Source: a virus. From it: DNA of 48,469 nt. The notes below the pieces were generated by a model. The model had not been told where the DNA came from and did no database searches. It saw only the letters and a program-made list of their open reading frames with translations. Each line of letters begins with the position of its first letter. Positions within the stretch are counted from its first letter, which is position 1. Positions 1-8,900 of the stretch are shown here, piece by piece. The stretch spans positions 1-48,469 of IMG/VR virus record IMGVR_UViG_3300025646_000067; one strand, 5' to 3'. A program made the translations under genes and the position numbers.

Positions 1-166
1 AGTCAGCAGTTTGCGTATAATCGATAATATAAAGTTGTCCATCAGGTGCAATCCAGTATTGGGTCATTGTGCCACCAATACCATCTTCAATGTCTTTGGT
101 ATGACATTGACCTGAGAAGTGCTCACCTAAAGGATAAGAACTTCTCACATAATCAAACATTCCCAT
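1..166 (-). CDS. conserved cyanophage hypothetical protein (C-terminus beyond the window edge)
   Basis: The first 55 codons are visible, beginning MGMFDYVRSSYPLGE, and the gene runs off the left edge. The reading frame is open throughout. The ATG at 164-166 overlaps the stop of the upstream gene (166-576) as TAATG, which supports this start and implies translational coupling. I recognise the opening as that of a small protein common in T4-like cyanophages, but no function is known to me. The visible part has no membrane segment and no catalytic motif. Confidence 0.75.
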   Translation of the reverse strand, partial: MGMFDYVRSSYPLGEHFSGQCHTKDIEDGIGGTMTQYWIAPDGQLYIIDYTQTAD

Positions 167-576
167 TATTCTAAACCAATAAGATCTTCTTGTTGTTGAA
201 GCACAGTTCCCATAGGACCTTTCTTCAGTCGTGCCCATTCTGCATCACGCTTCATAAACTCTTGGTATTTCTCCTCTAGATCTTCATCCATCGTCAGTTC
301 ATACTCTTTACAGACCTTACGCTGTTCTTCTTCACCAGTGTAATCATTAAATACCAACGACATAGCACCACTACGAATAGTAGCAGGATCCATTCCTACA
401 CAGAGCAGAAACTTTTCAAAAAGTTTGAAATACTGTTTGCAGTTAAGGTCTGCTGCTGGTGCAGTGATAAGATAATGTTCTTCAGGGATAAAATCGTCTG
501 AAGTCCAGGAGGATGTCCCATAGGTTGGTTCGAATGTTGCATCAAACTTAAACTCAACAGTTGCTTCGTAGGTCAT
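166..576 (-). CDS. conserved hypothetical protein, 136 aa
   Basis: A soluble, acidic 136-aa protein with no motif I recognise and no membrane segment. The C-terminal half is charged and probably helical (EEKYQEFMKRDAEWARLKK). It is the first gene after the sigma70-like promoter at 637-665 and is coupled by TAATG to the next gene. No good Shine-Dalgarno precedes the ATG, whose upstream sequence is A/T-rich. The promoter type suggests early expression. Its function is unknown; the family seems restricted to cyanophages as far as I can tell. Confidence 0.75.
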   Translation of the reverse strand: MTYEATVEFKFDATFEPTYGTSSWTSDDFIPEEHYLITAPAADLNCKQYFKLFEKFLLCVGMDPATIRSGAMSLVFNDYTGEEEQRKVCKEYELTMDEDLEEKYQEFMKRDAEWARLKKGPMGTVLQQQEDLIGLE

Positions 577-613
577 TTGTTAAAAAAGAATCAACTAAAA
601 AAATAAAGATGCT

Positions 614-631
614 TGTCTATGGATTTAGACA
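614..631 (-). other. 5'-terminal mRNA hairpin
   Basis: Perfect 6-bp inverted repeat (TGTCTA / TAGACA) around a 6-nt loop. It starts about where transcription from the promoter at 637-665 should begin, so the transcript would carry a stem-loop at its 5' end. In phage mRNAs such hairpins often slow 5' decay; that role is inferred here. Confidence 0.5.
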
Positions 632-636
632 TAAGT

Positions 637-665
637 ATTATAAGGCAAACTGTGCGGATTGGCAA
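637..665 (-). promoter_or_regulatory. sigma70-like promoter
   Basis: On the minus strand: -35 TTGCCA (660-665), 17-bp spacer, -10 TATAAT (637-642). It lies in the 125-bp gap upstream of the 136-aa gene at 166-576. Five of six -35 bases and all six -10 bases match consensus, which fits an early phage promoter read by host RNA polymerase. Confidence 0.75.
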
Positions 666-701
666 TCTTTGTCATCAAATCAACATGATGTAAAAATCCA
701 C

Positions 702-1022
702 TCAATCACGTTGCCTCCAATCATCTGGTCTGTCTTCTGTCCACCAATCTACCATATCATCAATATCATCAAATCTACGTTTACCAAAACGTTCATGACC
801 TAATCCTCCAATATCAAGTTGATTTAAAAAGTCATCTAAATCACCTTCTTGCATATCAGGATTTTCTGCTTTTCTTCTTGCTTGACGCAGAATAGTCGCA
901 GCAGAACGATTTGCTTTAGAAAGTTTCTCTGCCCAAATCATATCTTCAAGATTAACCTCTTCATGATTGGCAATCTTTTTGCAAATAGACTCTAATCGAA
1001 GTCTGTATTGAGTTGAAAGCAT
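702..1022 (-). CDS. conserved hypothetical protein, 106 aa
   Basis: A charged, mostly helical 106-aa protein. The N-terminal 60 residues look like a helical bundle, and the C-terminus is acidic and Trp-rich (DMVDWWTEDRPDDW). No catalytic motif or membrane segment is visible. It sits 4 bp downstream of the next small gene (1027-1221), so both are probably on one transcript from the promoter at 1680-1709. I recognise it only as a conserved cyanophage protein. The ATG at 1020-1022 has no strong ribosome binding site. Confidence 0.7.
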   Translation of the reverse strand: MLSTQYRLRLESICKKIANHEEVNLEDMIWAEKLSKANRSAATILRQARRKAENPDMQEGDLDDFLNQLDIGGLGHERFGKRRFDDIDDMVDWWTEDRPDDWRQRD

Positions 1023-1026
1023 TTTG

Positions 1027-1221
1027 TTATTTTTGTAAACTGTTTTCTAGGTTATTGATTCTTGTAAACTCTTGATGTGCTGCTTCTGAGCGAGTATTTA
1101 AAATGTCTCTAATATCGCTTAATATGATATCAGAATCAACATAATCATCAAGATACTTATCAATAGCTTCTTTTAAATAGCGATACCTATGCCATTCTAA
1201 AGAATATGGTTTATATTTCAT
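1027..1221 (-). CDS. small conserved hypothetical protein, 64 aa
   Basis: Begins MKYKPYSLEWHRYRYLKEAI and is predicted to be helical and basic at the N-terminus. I chose the ATG at 1219-1221 over one 17 codons upstream because GGAATTAAG lies just before it. This start also avoids a long overlap with the upstream gene, whose stop is at 1223. No family assignment is possible from the sequence. It is part of a run of 64- to 106-codon genes behind the 1680-1709 promoter. Confidence 0.65.
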   Translation of the reverse strand: MKYKPYSLEWHRYRYLKEAIDKYLDDYVDSDIILSDIRDILNTRSEAAHQEFTRINNLENSLQK

Positions 1222-1222
1222 C

Positions 1223-1417
1223 TTAATTCCATCGTAATGTTTGTAAATATTCAAGAACATTTTCACGAACATCCATCAATTCATGAAAACATTTTTGGTT
1301 ATGAGCACATTGTCTCAGTTCAGAATCTGGTTTTAATACTGATTCTGTAAATAAATCTATCCCACGATTCCATTTATCCTGTTTAGATTCATTATCAATA
1401 GGGTTTTGATCAATCAT
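1223..1417 (-). CDS. small conserved hypothetical protein, 64 aa
   Basis: A 64-aa soluble protein with mixed charge and a Cys-x4-Cys pair (CAHNQKC) around residues 38-43. The lone pair and a few His residues are not enough to call a zinc site. It is followed after 1 bp by the gene ending at 1027. It lies between two other small unknown genes and is probably cotranscribed with them from 1680-1709. Function unknown. Confidence 0.65.
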   Translation of the reverse strand: MIDQNPIDNESKQDKWNRGIDLFTESVLKPDSELRQCAHNQKCFHELMDVRENVLEYLQTLRWN

Positions 1418-1438
1418 TTTTTTTATTTCGATTTGAAA

Positions 1439-1633
1439 CTATTTAATAACTTTCCAATGAAGGTTTCCAGTTTTTGGAACTTTTGTCTGATATTCACCAT
1501 TTAATGAAATAAGTTCAAGCATATTATCAGTTTCATTTAAAATCTGACATGAATGAAACCTATTCATCAAAGTGTTAAATCGAAACTTTGCCTCAGAACT
1601 CAAAGGAACAAGACAAACAAACTTTTTTTTCAT
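1439..1633 (-). CDS. small hypothetical protein, 64 aa
   Basis: A basic 64-aa protein (MKKKFVCLVPLSSEAK...) with no recognised domain. It is the first gene after the strong sigma70-like promoter at 1680-1709, so it is probably expressed early. The pattern of short beta-like stretches could be a small compact fold. The ATG is followed by an A-rich stretch, and no clear Shine-Dalgarno is seen. No function can be given. Confidence 0.65.
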   Translation of the reverse strand: MKKKFVCLVPLSSEAKFRFNTLMNRFHSCQILNETDNMLELISLNGEYQTKVPKTGNLHWKVIK

Positions 1634-1679
1634 TTAAGTAATTAAAGATTTAGTGTAAACTTAAAACCTGACAAAGCAG

Positions 1680-1709
1680 ATTATAGACATGGAATCAAGT
1701 TTTTGTCAA
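1680..1709 (-). promoter_or_regulatory. near-consensus sigma70 promoter
   Basis: On the minus strand: TTGACA (1704-1709), 18-bp spacer, TATAAT (1680-1685). The -35 element overlaps the stop codon region of the SprT-like gene (ends 1706). It should drive the small genes from 1633 down to 702. Confidence 0.85.
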
Positions 1710-2119
1710 GTGTTCTTGAGGTACTCTTGATAAAGTACATTTTCCATCTTTGCCGCTTCTATTTCACTTGGATCATTTTCATAATCTACATTAGAAATAT
1801 CAATACCTTTCCAATATCTTTTACTTCTTTTATCTTTCATATCACCAGAAACAAACTGTTTGACATGCCAAAGTTCATGTAGTAGAGTTTTAGTGTAGTT
1901 TTCATCATCAAGACGATTATGAACCTCAACTAAAAAAGATCGAGGACGATAATCTGAATCTTGAACCGTACACCACCCATAAACACCTTCTCTTAAAAGA
2001 CCTCTATGAACCACAGAAACCTCTATATTATGTCTAGGGAAGTATTCCTCCATAAACCACAAAACAACGTCCTTACAGCGCCTTCTGTGACCCTTTCCAG
2101 TGATGTCTAAGTAAAGCAT
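1706..2119 (-). CDS. SprT-like zinc metallopeptidase
   Basis: A 137-aa protein with a gluzincin-type HExxH motif (HELWHVKQ, residues 81-85 plus flanks) after a region typical of SprT/WLM-like peptidases. The motif gives two zinc-binding histidines and the catalytic Glu. A downstream Glu around residue 117-119 (PSEIEAA) could be the third ligand. Small SprT-like proteins are frequent in T4-like cyanophages, and their substrate is unknown. The ATG overlaps the stop of the 32-aa gene upstream (TAATG). The stop lies within the -35 region of the next promoter. Confidence 0.8.
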   Translation of the reverse strand: MLYLDITGKGHRRRCKDVVLWFMEEYFPRHNIEVSVVHRGLLREGVYGWCTVQDSDYRPRSFLVEVHNRLDDENYTKTLLHELWHVKQFVSGDMKDKRSKRYWKGIDISNVDYENDPSEIEAAKMENVLYQEYLKNT

Positions 2120-2217
2120 TAAAATAGGAAATCGATAGTTACATTAGTGAGACGAACACCCCAGTTCATAAAAATAAAAAATGAACTGACAAAAATCAGT
2201 TTCTCTGTTGTAGACAT
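2119..2217 (-). CDS. 32-aa single-span membrane peptide
   Basis: A short gene encoding 32 residues. Residues about 7-21 are hydrophobic (LIFVSSFFIFMNW) and could form one membrane span, with a polar MSTTEK N-terminus. It has a strong ribosome binding site (TTGAGGAATC just before ATG), and its stop overlaps the SprT-like start as TAATG. These two facts support it as a real gene despite its length. Function unknown; a role with the coupled protease is conceivable but not shown. Confidence 0.6.
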   Translation of the reverse strand: MSTTEKLIFVSSFFIFMNWGVRLTNVTIDFLF

Positions 2218-2246
2218 TTGATTCCTCAACTACCCACATAGTATAA

Positions 2247-2271
2247 GACCCCATAGCATCGCTACAGGGTC
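2247..2271 (-). terminator. stem-loop after the tail-fibre operon, possible terminator
   Basis: Inverted repeat GACCC...GGGTC enclosing TAGC/GCTA around a 3-nt loop, located 28 bp after the stop of the last tail gene (2299). The T-tract is weak (TTATACT), so this is a plausible but not canonical rho-independent terminator. It could instead only protect the 3' end. Confidence 0.45.
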
Positions 2272-2298
2272 AAGTGGACAGTTTAAAAAGTGTCACAT

Positions 2299-3843
2299 TT
2301 AAATGAACATAGGACCAGGAGGAGTAAAGTTACTATTATATTTTGCAGACCCTAAATATACACGATAATCTTGAAGTAATATTTGATCCCAACCTGTTTC
2401 TTGTGGTGGAGATGATACAGTTAATGGACCTTCATAAGTCCAGGTTGGATTACCAGTTGCATCACGATAACTGGTTCTATTAATACCATCAACGTAGATT
2501 TTCAATGAATTAGATGCAGAACCCAAACGTACAACAGCAATGTGATGCCAAGTGTTGGGAGAAAGGCAGTTAAATGCAATATTGACTTCTGCCCCTGCAC
2601 CACCAGTAAAGAAGATTCCACGCCTTGCGGAGACATCGCCAAAGCTATCACCACAAATAAAGCATTGAAATCCAGTATTATCTACTCCATTTGTATGATA
2701 CCAAAATGCACATTGAGTTAGACCAGAAAAAGTTGGGATATACACCCAAGTTTCTAATGTAAAGTTAAAATTACTAAATGCATATACATCAGGATCTTGA
2801 AATCCAAACCAAGTTGCAAGACCAGAAGGACTTCTTAAACCTAATCTTAAAGAATCAAAATAATATTTTGATTCTTGAGAAAAAGTTCTTTGAGTTGAAC
2901 TTGTAATATAGTATTTTGGAAAATTGTCAGGTACATTTTTTACTACATGTGCAACATTATTGAATCCTTGATTACTACTACCACTTAAAGCAATAAGTAA
3001 ATCTTGTGAGTAAGCATCAGAAGCTGGTATAAGAGGGACAAGAATTTCTTGTGGCCAAGCATAATCTCCAGAATAAACTCCATATAAAGAATTTGATTTA
3101 TTTGTTAGATAATACTGATTGTTTATAGATGCTCCATTTGTATTATCTACACTAGTTCCGCATAAACTAAATGTATTTGAAGAGGTTAAAGCAGTATTTC
3201 TAGTTTCATTTGATCCTCCACAAGTATATGGAGTCAACCAGACAGAAGAAACTATAGTAGAGTTATATATTTTTCCTCCACCAGTTCCAGAATTATCATA
3301 AACATGCGACATTCTTCCATTTGCATTAACTTCTTCTATAACACAGTTATATATTTGTCCATATGTTGCACCAGCCTCGTTTCCCCAAATTGATGTAGCA
3401 TAATTATTAGTTCTACCGTTATTATCTCTTTTAAAAATCATTCCATATATTCTAGATCCAGCATTTGTCATTCCAAAAAAATGATTATCTCTTCTTCCAA
3501 TGTTATTTGATTCTATATAAACAGTTTTGCCAGGTGTTCCTACTATGGTAACTGAAGTTGAAAACCTAATCATTTGTTCACTAAAACTAGAATCATAAAC
3601 AGATTCTGAATACACCCCAGGTCCTACAATTATCACTCCTCCCGTCGTATTAGCAACAGTCAAAGCTTTATTAATAGTAAGATATGGGTTAGTTATAGAA
3701 CCATTTCCAAGAGTATCACTTCCTTGCTTAGAAACATAATGTTTTGTAAAAAAACTATTAATCAACTCTAAATATTTTAATGGAAACTCTGAAGATCCGA
3801 CATTAGAAAATCCAAATTTTGATCCAGAAAATAAAGGACTCAT
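2299..3843 (-). CDS. tail-associated adhesin with beta-helix and LamG-like lectin domain
   Basis: 514 aa. Residues about 35-130 start like right-handed beta-helix/DUF1565-type proteins (YVSKQGSDTLGNGS, then IIVGPGVYSE). The C-terminal 180 residues look like a concanavalin/LamG-type jelly roll, with FTLETWVYIP, the WHHIAVVR strand and IYVDGINR. Such domains bind glycans, so this is a likely host-recognition or virion-surface protein. It is the last gene of the tail-fibre cluster, 12 bp from the upstream gene, with GGAG before the ATG and a stem-loop after the stop. The domain calls rest on recognisable strand motifs. Confidence 0.7.
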   Translation of the reverse strand: MSPLFSGSKFGFSNVGSSEFPLKYLELINSFFTKHYVSKQGSDTLGNGSITNPYLTINKALTVANTTGGVIIVGPGVYSESVYDSSFSEQMIRFSTSVTIVGTPGKTVYIESNNIGRRDNHFFGMTNAGSRIYGMIFKRDNNGRTNNYATSIWGNEAGATYGQIYNCVIEEVNANGRMSHVYDNSGTGGGKIYNSTIVSSVWLTPYTCGGSNETRNTALTSSNTFSLCGTSVDNTNGASINNQYYLTNKSNSLYGVYSGDYAWPQEILVPLIPASDAYSQDLLIALSGSSNQGFNNVAHVVKNVPDNFPKYYITSSTQRTFSQESKYYFDSLRLGLRSPSGLATWFGFQDPDVYAFSNFNFTLETWVYIPTFSGLTQCAFWYHTNGVDNTGFQCFICGDSFGDVSARRGIFFTGGAGAEVNIAFNCLSPNTWHHIAVVRLGSASNSLKIYVDGINRTSYRDATGNPTWTYEGPLTVSSPPQETGWDQILLQDYRVYLGSAKYNSNFTPPGPMFI

Positions 3844-3855
3844 TATATTTTCTCC

Positions 3856-5886
3856 TTATCTAAATGATCCATTTTTTGTAACAAAAACTTTGTATGATTC
3901 TGGTAACGTGGCAGAGTTGCCATTATAATGAACATAAAATGAAATAAAGTCTACATCATCAGGTGTTGATGAGCAAATAATCGATTGATTAAGACTTGTA
4001 CGACCTATTGTTGAAATACCAGCAAAACCAAGTGGATTAATTGTAATATTTTGTTCTATAGGATATGCATTTTGAGTATTTCCAGCTCCAGTAACTGTTA
4101 ATGATCCTTGTGTATGTAATAATGTGATTGTTGTCGCATTTTGTTGCTCTACAGGAATGTTTTTAAAAGAAACAATACCAATACTGTCTGATCCAGCAGT
4201 ATATGTAAAAGTAGTTCCTTGTGAAACATCAAGTTCAACTACTCTTGTTGATCCATCTAAGTATGTTGTTGCTGAGTTTACAGATTCAAAAACACCTTTT
4301 AATGATCCTTTTATATCTAATTCACCATCAAATATGGTATTACCCTTAACGTGAAGCTTTGCTTCAACATTTGTAGTACCAATACCAACACCATTCTGAG
4401 ATAATCTCATTATTTCTGGTACTTCATCTACAGTTGCAGTATTTGTTACAGCATGTCCAAATACAATATCTGCTTGATCTGTACTTCCAAGTGGTTCTGC
4501 GTTAATATATCCAATGTAACGATCAGATTTATTTCTAAATGCTATCCCTCTGTCTAGATCATTATCTTCTGCTTGAATAATGATTACATCTTTTCCATTA
4601 CCAACAGCAGATATTACTCCTCTATCAGTTGGAATATTTCCAGCAACATCAGTGCTTCCGACACTTAAAGTTTTTTTAACATAAGCATCTTCAAGAACTT
4701 TGAGTGTGCTTCCAATACTTACTCTGTCACTGAAAATAGAGTTGCCAATGACGACTAATCTTTCTGTTGCATTAGAAGTATTGATGCCAATATTACCATC
4801 TTTTATTTGTAAAACATTGGTTACATCATCAATAAACTCAAACTTTCCTCCATCAATATTACTGAATATAATACCACCAGACTCTCTGTTTATAATGTAA
4901 AAAGGTGAATCAGAACCAGCATTTTTTACTATTCTAGCATCATAGTTAATATTGCTTGGAGATGAATGAAAATCAATCCAACTAGGATTGTCTGTATTTC
5001 CAATACCCAGTTCTAGATTTGACCCTGATAGATAAGAATAAATCCCATCAAAAAATGGTGATGTTACTTCAACTGCTCCATTAATAGTAAGATAAGTATC
5101 ACTCAAGTTTCTATTAACAGTATTGATTCCAACTACTCCATGAAAAATAGAAGCAAAACCACCTCCAAATTGACTTACTGCCAATCCTGGAGATGTGGAA
5201 TTTAGATTAATAACTACAGAATCGCTAGTTGTAACAAATCCTAGCGTAGAAACTCCAGTTACATTAATATTTGCAAAATCTTGAGTAACACTAAATCCAA
5301 GTGCATCATAAATCGTTTGGGCACTCGTTGAATCTAATGATAATAAGTTTTGTAGTTCAAAATCTGGAGTTAATACTACAGTGTCTCCAATCGCTAATGT
5401 TCCGAATGTAGAAAGTCCAACATATGTAATCTCATTACCAGTAAGAGTTGTTACAATACCTGTTAAAGCATTTATTCTATTTGCAACATCAAGATTTTGT
5501 AAATAACTTTCAACATAAGGTGCTGGAGCAGTAGCAACTGTTGTAACTACAGAATATTCTGTTCCAGGTGTTGGAGGAACAACAAAAGTTATTTGTGCTC
5601 CAGAAACTGTATAATCAATATAAGGACTCTGTAGATTACCATCAAGAGATACTCTTATATGTTCAGCACTTATTGGATAATATAAAGATCCATTATACAA
5701 AAGTTCGAACGTTCTTGTAAAACTATCAAAGTTAGAAGAGTTATCATCTAATACTTTGATAGTTGCTGCAGAACCATCTACATAGCTTTTCCAAACTACA
5801 CCATCATATTCATATTTGTATCCAGTATCAAAGTCTCTAAAAACATCTCCTGGAGTTGGACTATCTGGAAAATTGATTGGTGACAT
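3856..5886 (-). CDS. tail fibre protein, 676 aa
   Basis: Long beta-rich protein with repeated GIGTT / VGIGTTN-type motifs (for example NGVGIGTTNVEAKLHVKG) characteristic of trimeric phage fibres. The N-terminus (MSPINFPDSPTPGDVFRD) resembles fibre-attachment ends of cyanophage fibres. Repeats of the form TGVSTLG and IGINT run through the middle. No S74-type chaperone is seen at the C-terminus. It lies between the 2016-aa gene and the LamG adhesin. A late-type octamer sits 18 bp upstream. Probably part of a side or long tail fibre. Confidence 0.75.
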   Translation of the reverse strand: MSPINFPDSPTPGDVFRDFDTGYKYEYDGVVWKSYVDGSAATIKVLDDNSSNFDSFTRTFELLYNGSLYYPISAEHIRVSLDGNLQSPYIDYTVSGAQITFVVPPTPGTEYSVVTTVATAPAPYVESYLQNLDVANRINALTGIVTTLTGNEITYVGLSTFGTLAIGDTVVLTPDFELQNLLSLDSTSAQTIYDALGFSVTQDFANINVTGVSTLGFVTTSDSVVINLNSTSPGLAVSQFGGGFASIFHGVVGINTVNRNLSDTYLTINGAVEVTSPFFDGIYSYLSGSNLELGIGNTDNPSWIDFHSSPSNINYDARIVKNAGSDSPFYIINRESGGIIFSNIDGGKFEFIDDVTNVLQIKDGNIGINTSNATERLVVIGNSIFSDRVSIGSTLKVLEDAYVKKTLSVGSTDVAGNIPTDRGVISAVGNGKDVIIIQAEDNDLDRGIAFRNKSDRYIGYINAEPLGSTDQADIVFGHAVTNTATVDEVPEIMRLSQNGVGIGTTNVEAKLHVKGNTIFDGELDIKGSLKGVFESVNSATTYLDGSTRVVELDVSQGTTFTYTAGSDSIGIVSFKNIPVEQQNATTITLLHTQGSLTVTGAGNTQNAYPIEQNITINPLGFAGISTIGRTSLNQSIICSSTPDDVDFISFYVHYNGNSATLPESYKVFVTKNGSFR

Positions 5887-5903
5887 TTTATCTACTTTTG
5901 AAA

Positions 5904-5911
5904 TATTTATT
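5904..5911 (-). promoter_or_regulatory. T4-late-like promoter octamer
   Basis: Minus strand AATAAATA, one base from the T4 late consensus TATAAATA, 18 bp upstream of the 676-aa fibre gene and directly after a stem-loop. Confidence 0.5.
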
Positions 5912-5913
5912 AA

Positions 5914-5933
5914 GAGAGAGTGTAAACTCTCCC
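5914..5933 (-). terminator. stem-loop terminator after the 2016-aa gene
   Basis: On the minus strand an 8-bp stem (GGGAGAGT / ACTCTCTC, one G-T pair) with TTAC loop, followed by TTAATAAAT. It lies 6 bp past the stop of the 2016-aa gene and immediately before a late-type octamer. The T-tract is short, so termination may be partial. Confidence 0.55.
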
Positions 5934-5939
5934 TTTTTA

Positions 5940-8900
5940 TTATGCCTGAGATTCAGTCCAGGTTATTCTGGAAGAAACTGTTAATGGAGAAGTTGCATTG
6001 ATTGTTGAAGTATCAATAGGTGAAATAGCAATCGTTAATAAGTCAGGACCGTTAGGGAAAATATCATCTCCACCCAAAATACTATTTCCGAGGTCACTGA
6101 CATTACTCAAATCAAAATCTGACGTTGATGGAAGTCTACTTCCTCCAGTACCTTCTGTACCACCAGAAGCTCTGAACGAGAACACTTTTGTTCCATTTGT
6201 CAATCTATCACCAGAGTTGTGCTTAATCAACTCTGATAGTGATGGAGTATCTACAGTTCTAAAATCTTTATTGTCAATAGATCCATTTAAAATAAGATCT
6301 ACATTACAATCATGGGATAAAGTAACACCTAATGATTTTAACTGCAACTGCATTCGATTGATGATTTCTCTAACTCCTACTGCTCCAGTCAAGTTATTAT
6401 CTACAGATGGAGCAAGTCTAATACTAATCACAGGAATTTCGATATCTGTAGTAAGTTCAAAGGAATTTCCAGAAGGAGGTGTTCCAATATAGATTGTAGT
6501 TCCAGAAGTAATACTTGGGACAATATCTAAGGTTTGATTATAAGAGGTTTCACCAATAAGAATATCGACATATGCAGTAGATCCACTAAATCTTACAGTG
6601 CTAACTGTCTGTCCATTTAACTGTTCATCTAATGTATAAAGTTCAGAACCTACGCTAAATTTAAATGCATCAGCTGGAGCGATTGGTAACACTAGATACC
6701 AGTATCTTCTTCCACTAAAAAATCTACTGTATATCAAAGAAGCTGAAGTAGTATTTGCAGTTTCTCCATCACCATTAGTGAAAAGTAATGTATTAGAAGT
6801 TGCAGTAAACTGATATGCTTTATCATCATCAAATCCGCCATCCATCATAACAGAAGTTCCCCAGTGGAATAGTGATGGAATATATGATGGAACAATACCA
6901 CCATAGTTAGTTATTTCATATCTACCTGGAATATTACCAGATCTCATATATGCTTCATCAAGTTTATTGTTATGGATAAACTCATGGAAATATTTTACAT
7001 GTCCGTGAGTATCTTTGAAACCAAAACGAATCTTACCTGCACCATACCAAGAATAATCTAAGTATGCCATTTGTATTTTAGTTTTATCTAAAATAAATCC
7101 AGATGGTCCAGTTCCATCAGCTTTATCAATATTCCATTGATCTTGGGGAACTTTTGTATCTACAGTTTTTGTAATCGTTATCCCAATATCACTTACACCA
7201 CGATATGCTGGTTGAATATTAATAGAGTTTTCAGAGACTTTAGTTATCTTATAAGAAGTTCCTCTAATAACAACATAATCATTTTCAAAAAGTTTATTTG
7301 TAAACTTAGCTCCAGCACTCCAGTTAACAACATGACTATCATAAGTAACATCTGCTCTTATTGGAAGCTGTAAAACAGATGATCTTCTTACGGCATATAA
7401 TGTAGATCCATCATATTCAAAGAAAAATCCATTTTGGAAATCAAATAATCCACATCTAATGGCACTATTTGACCATTCTTGAATATTATATTCTAATAAT
7501 GGAGATGATACAATAGATGTTGCGGATGTAGTTGAAGATATGTAATAAGCTTCATTATCTTTAGCAGCAATGATTTCAAAAACTCCATCATAAGTAGAAT
7601 CTCCAGCACCTCTAATCTTAATTTCATTACCTTTTAATAATCCATGAGGTGTTAATGTGGAGAACTTGACTAAAGTTTCATTAGTACCTGCAGAAGGAGT
7701 ATTGACAACTTCTATTTCACCATACATTGGACCATGATTTTGACATTGGTAATAGTAAGTTCCTACACCAACAGTTGTGGTATCAAACTCAATAATTCCA
7801 TCTTCTGTTCCATTATTTGTTACCCATGTTTGACCAACAGAATCTCCTATTCCAGTTCCAGGAGCAGTCTTAATCCAAACAGGATGTCCTGGAGAATAAA
7901 CATTCAATTTCAAAGTATCAATATCATAAACAGTTATTTTTGCATTATCTGAAATAACATTCCCAGTTCTATCTTCACCAAATAATATAAATGCATCACT
8001 ATTTCTATTCCTTACATTTATAGTGTATTCTTCATTATCTTGTAATGATGCCCCCTGAGAACCAAACATACTTATGATTTGTCTTGGAGGATTGAAGTTA
8101 ATAGCAAGAGAGCACTGAATACCTTTACCAGACTGATATCTAAAGTATTTACGAGTTTGTCTAACTATGCTACTATTTGGAGAAGAACCAGCTGTGATTT
8201 CTACACCTCCATCAAATGGTCTATGAACATTTGTTCCATCTGGTCTAACATTAATCTTAGTACCAGTATATACTTTCGCATCTGTTATTCCTATGCCTGG
8301 AGTTTCGGAAACAGTTAATATCTCATCACTAATAACAGAATCAACAGTAAAATCAAGATATCTTTCTGGTGCCTCAAGATTGTTTGATATTTTGAATGTA
8401 TCTCCAACTTTAAAATATCTTTCAAAATCTGTGCCTGTTCCTTCAATAACTTTACTTGCTGTTGAAATAGCAACTGTTCCAGGAATAGAAGATATACCAG
8501 ATATACTATTTAATGTTACTTTAAAACTTCCAGATAGCGTAGATCCTAAAGAAACTGAATCAGAACCTACTGAAGTTTTTAGAGAAAATGCGTTTGGACC
8601 AATAGCATCAACATAATAACTTGTTCCTGATTCCAATCCAGCAATTGAACCGCTAACTGCATCATAAACAACTAATTGATTATTTTCCATTTTATGGTTT
8701 ATTGCTTCAATCGCATTTGCAGATAGGTTGCCTACATTTTGATAATCAAAATTTATTTCTCTATTAGAAACAGTCACATTTGTTGCCAGTAAAACATTAT
8801 TTTGTCCTGTAGAATAAGATTGATAATATCCATCAACACCGCCCGTTTTTTCTTCAGTTTTAATGATAATAGAACTTCCAGATGCTGTACCAAAACCAGT

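Noticed and set aside
561-803. Open frames on the + strand, including 561-803
   Set aside because: They are antisense to real genes or lie over the promoter at 637-665. They lack ribosome binding sites and biased codon use, and there is no protein-like composition.
2218-2298. Promoter for the 32-aa membrane gene using TATACT near 2241
   Set aside because: No acceptable -35 lies at 16-18 bp; the nearest TTGACC is 22 bp away inside the stem-loop.
8293-8616. Long + strand open frames opposite the 2016-aa gene
   Set aside because: These arise from the codon pattern of the repetitive beta-rich gene on the other strand and have no start signal or recognisable motifs.
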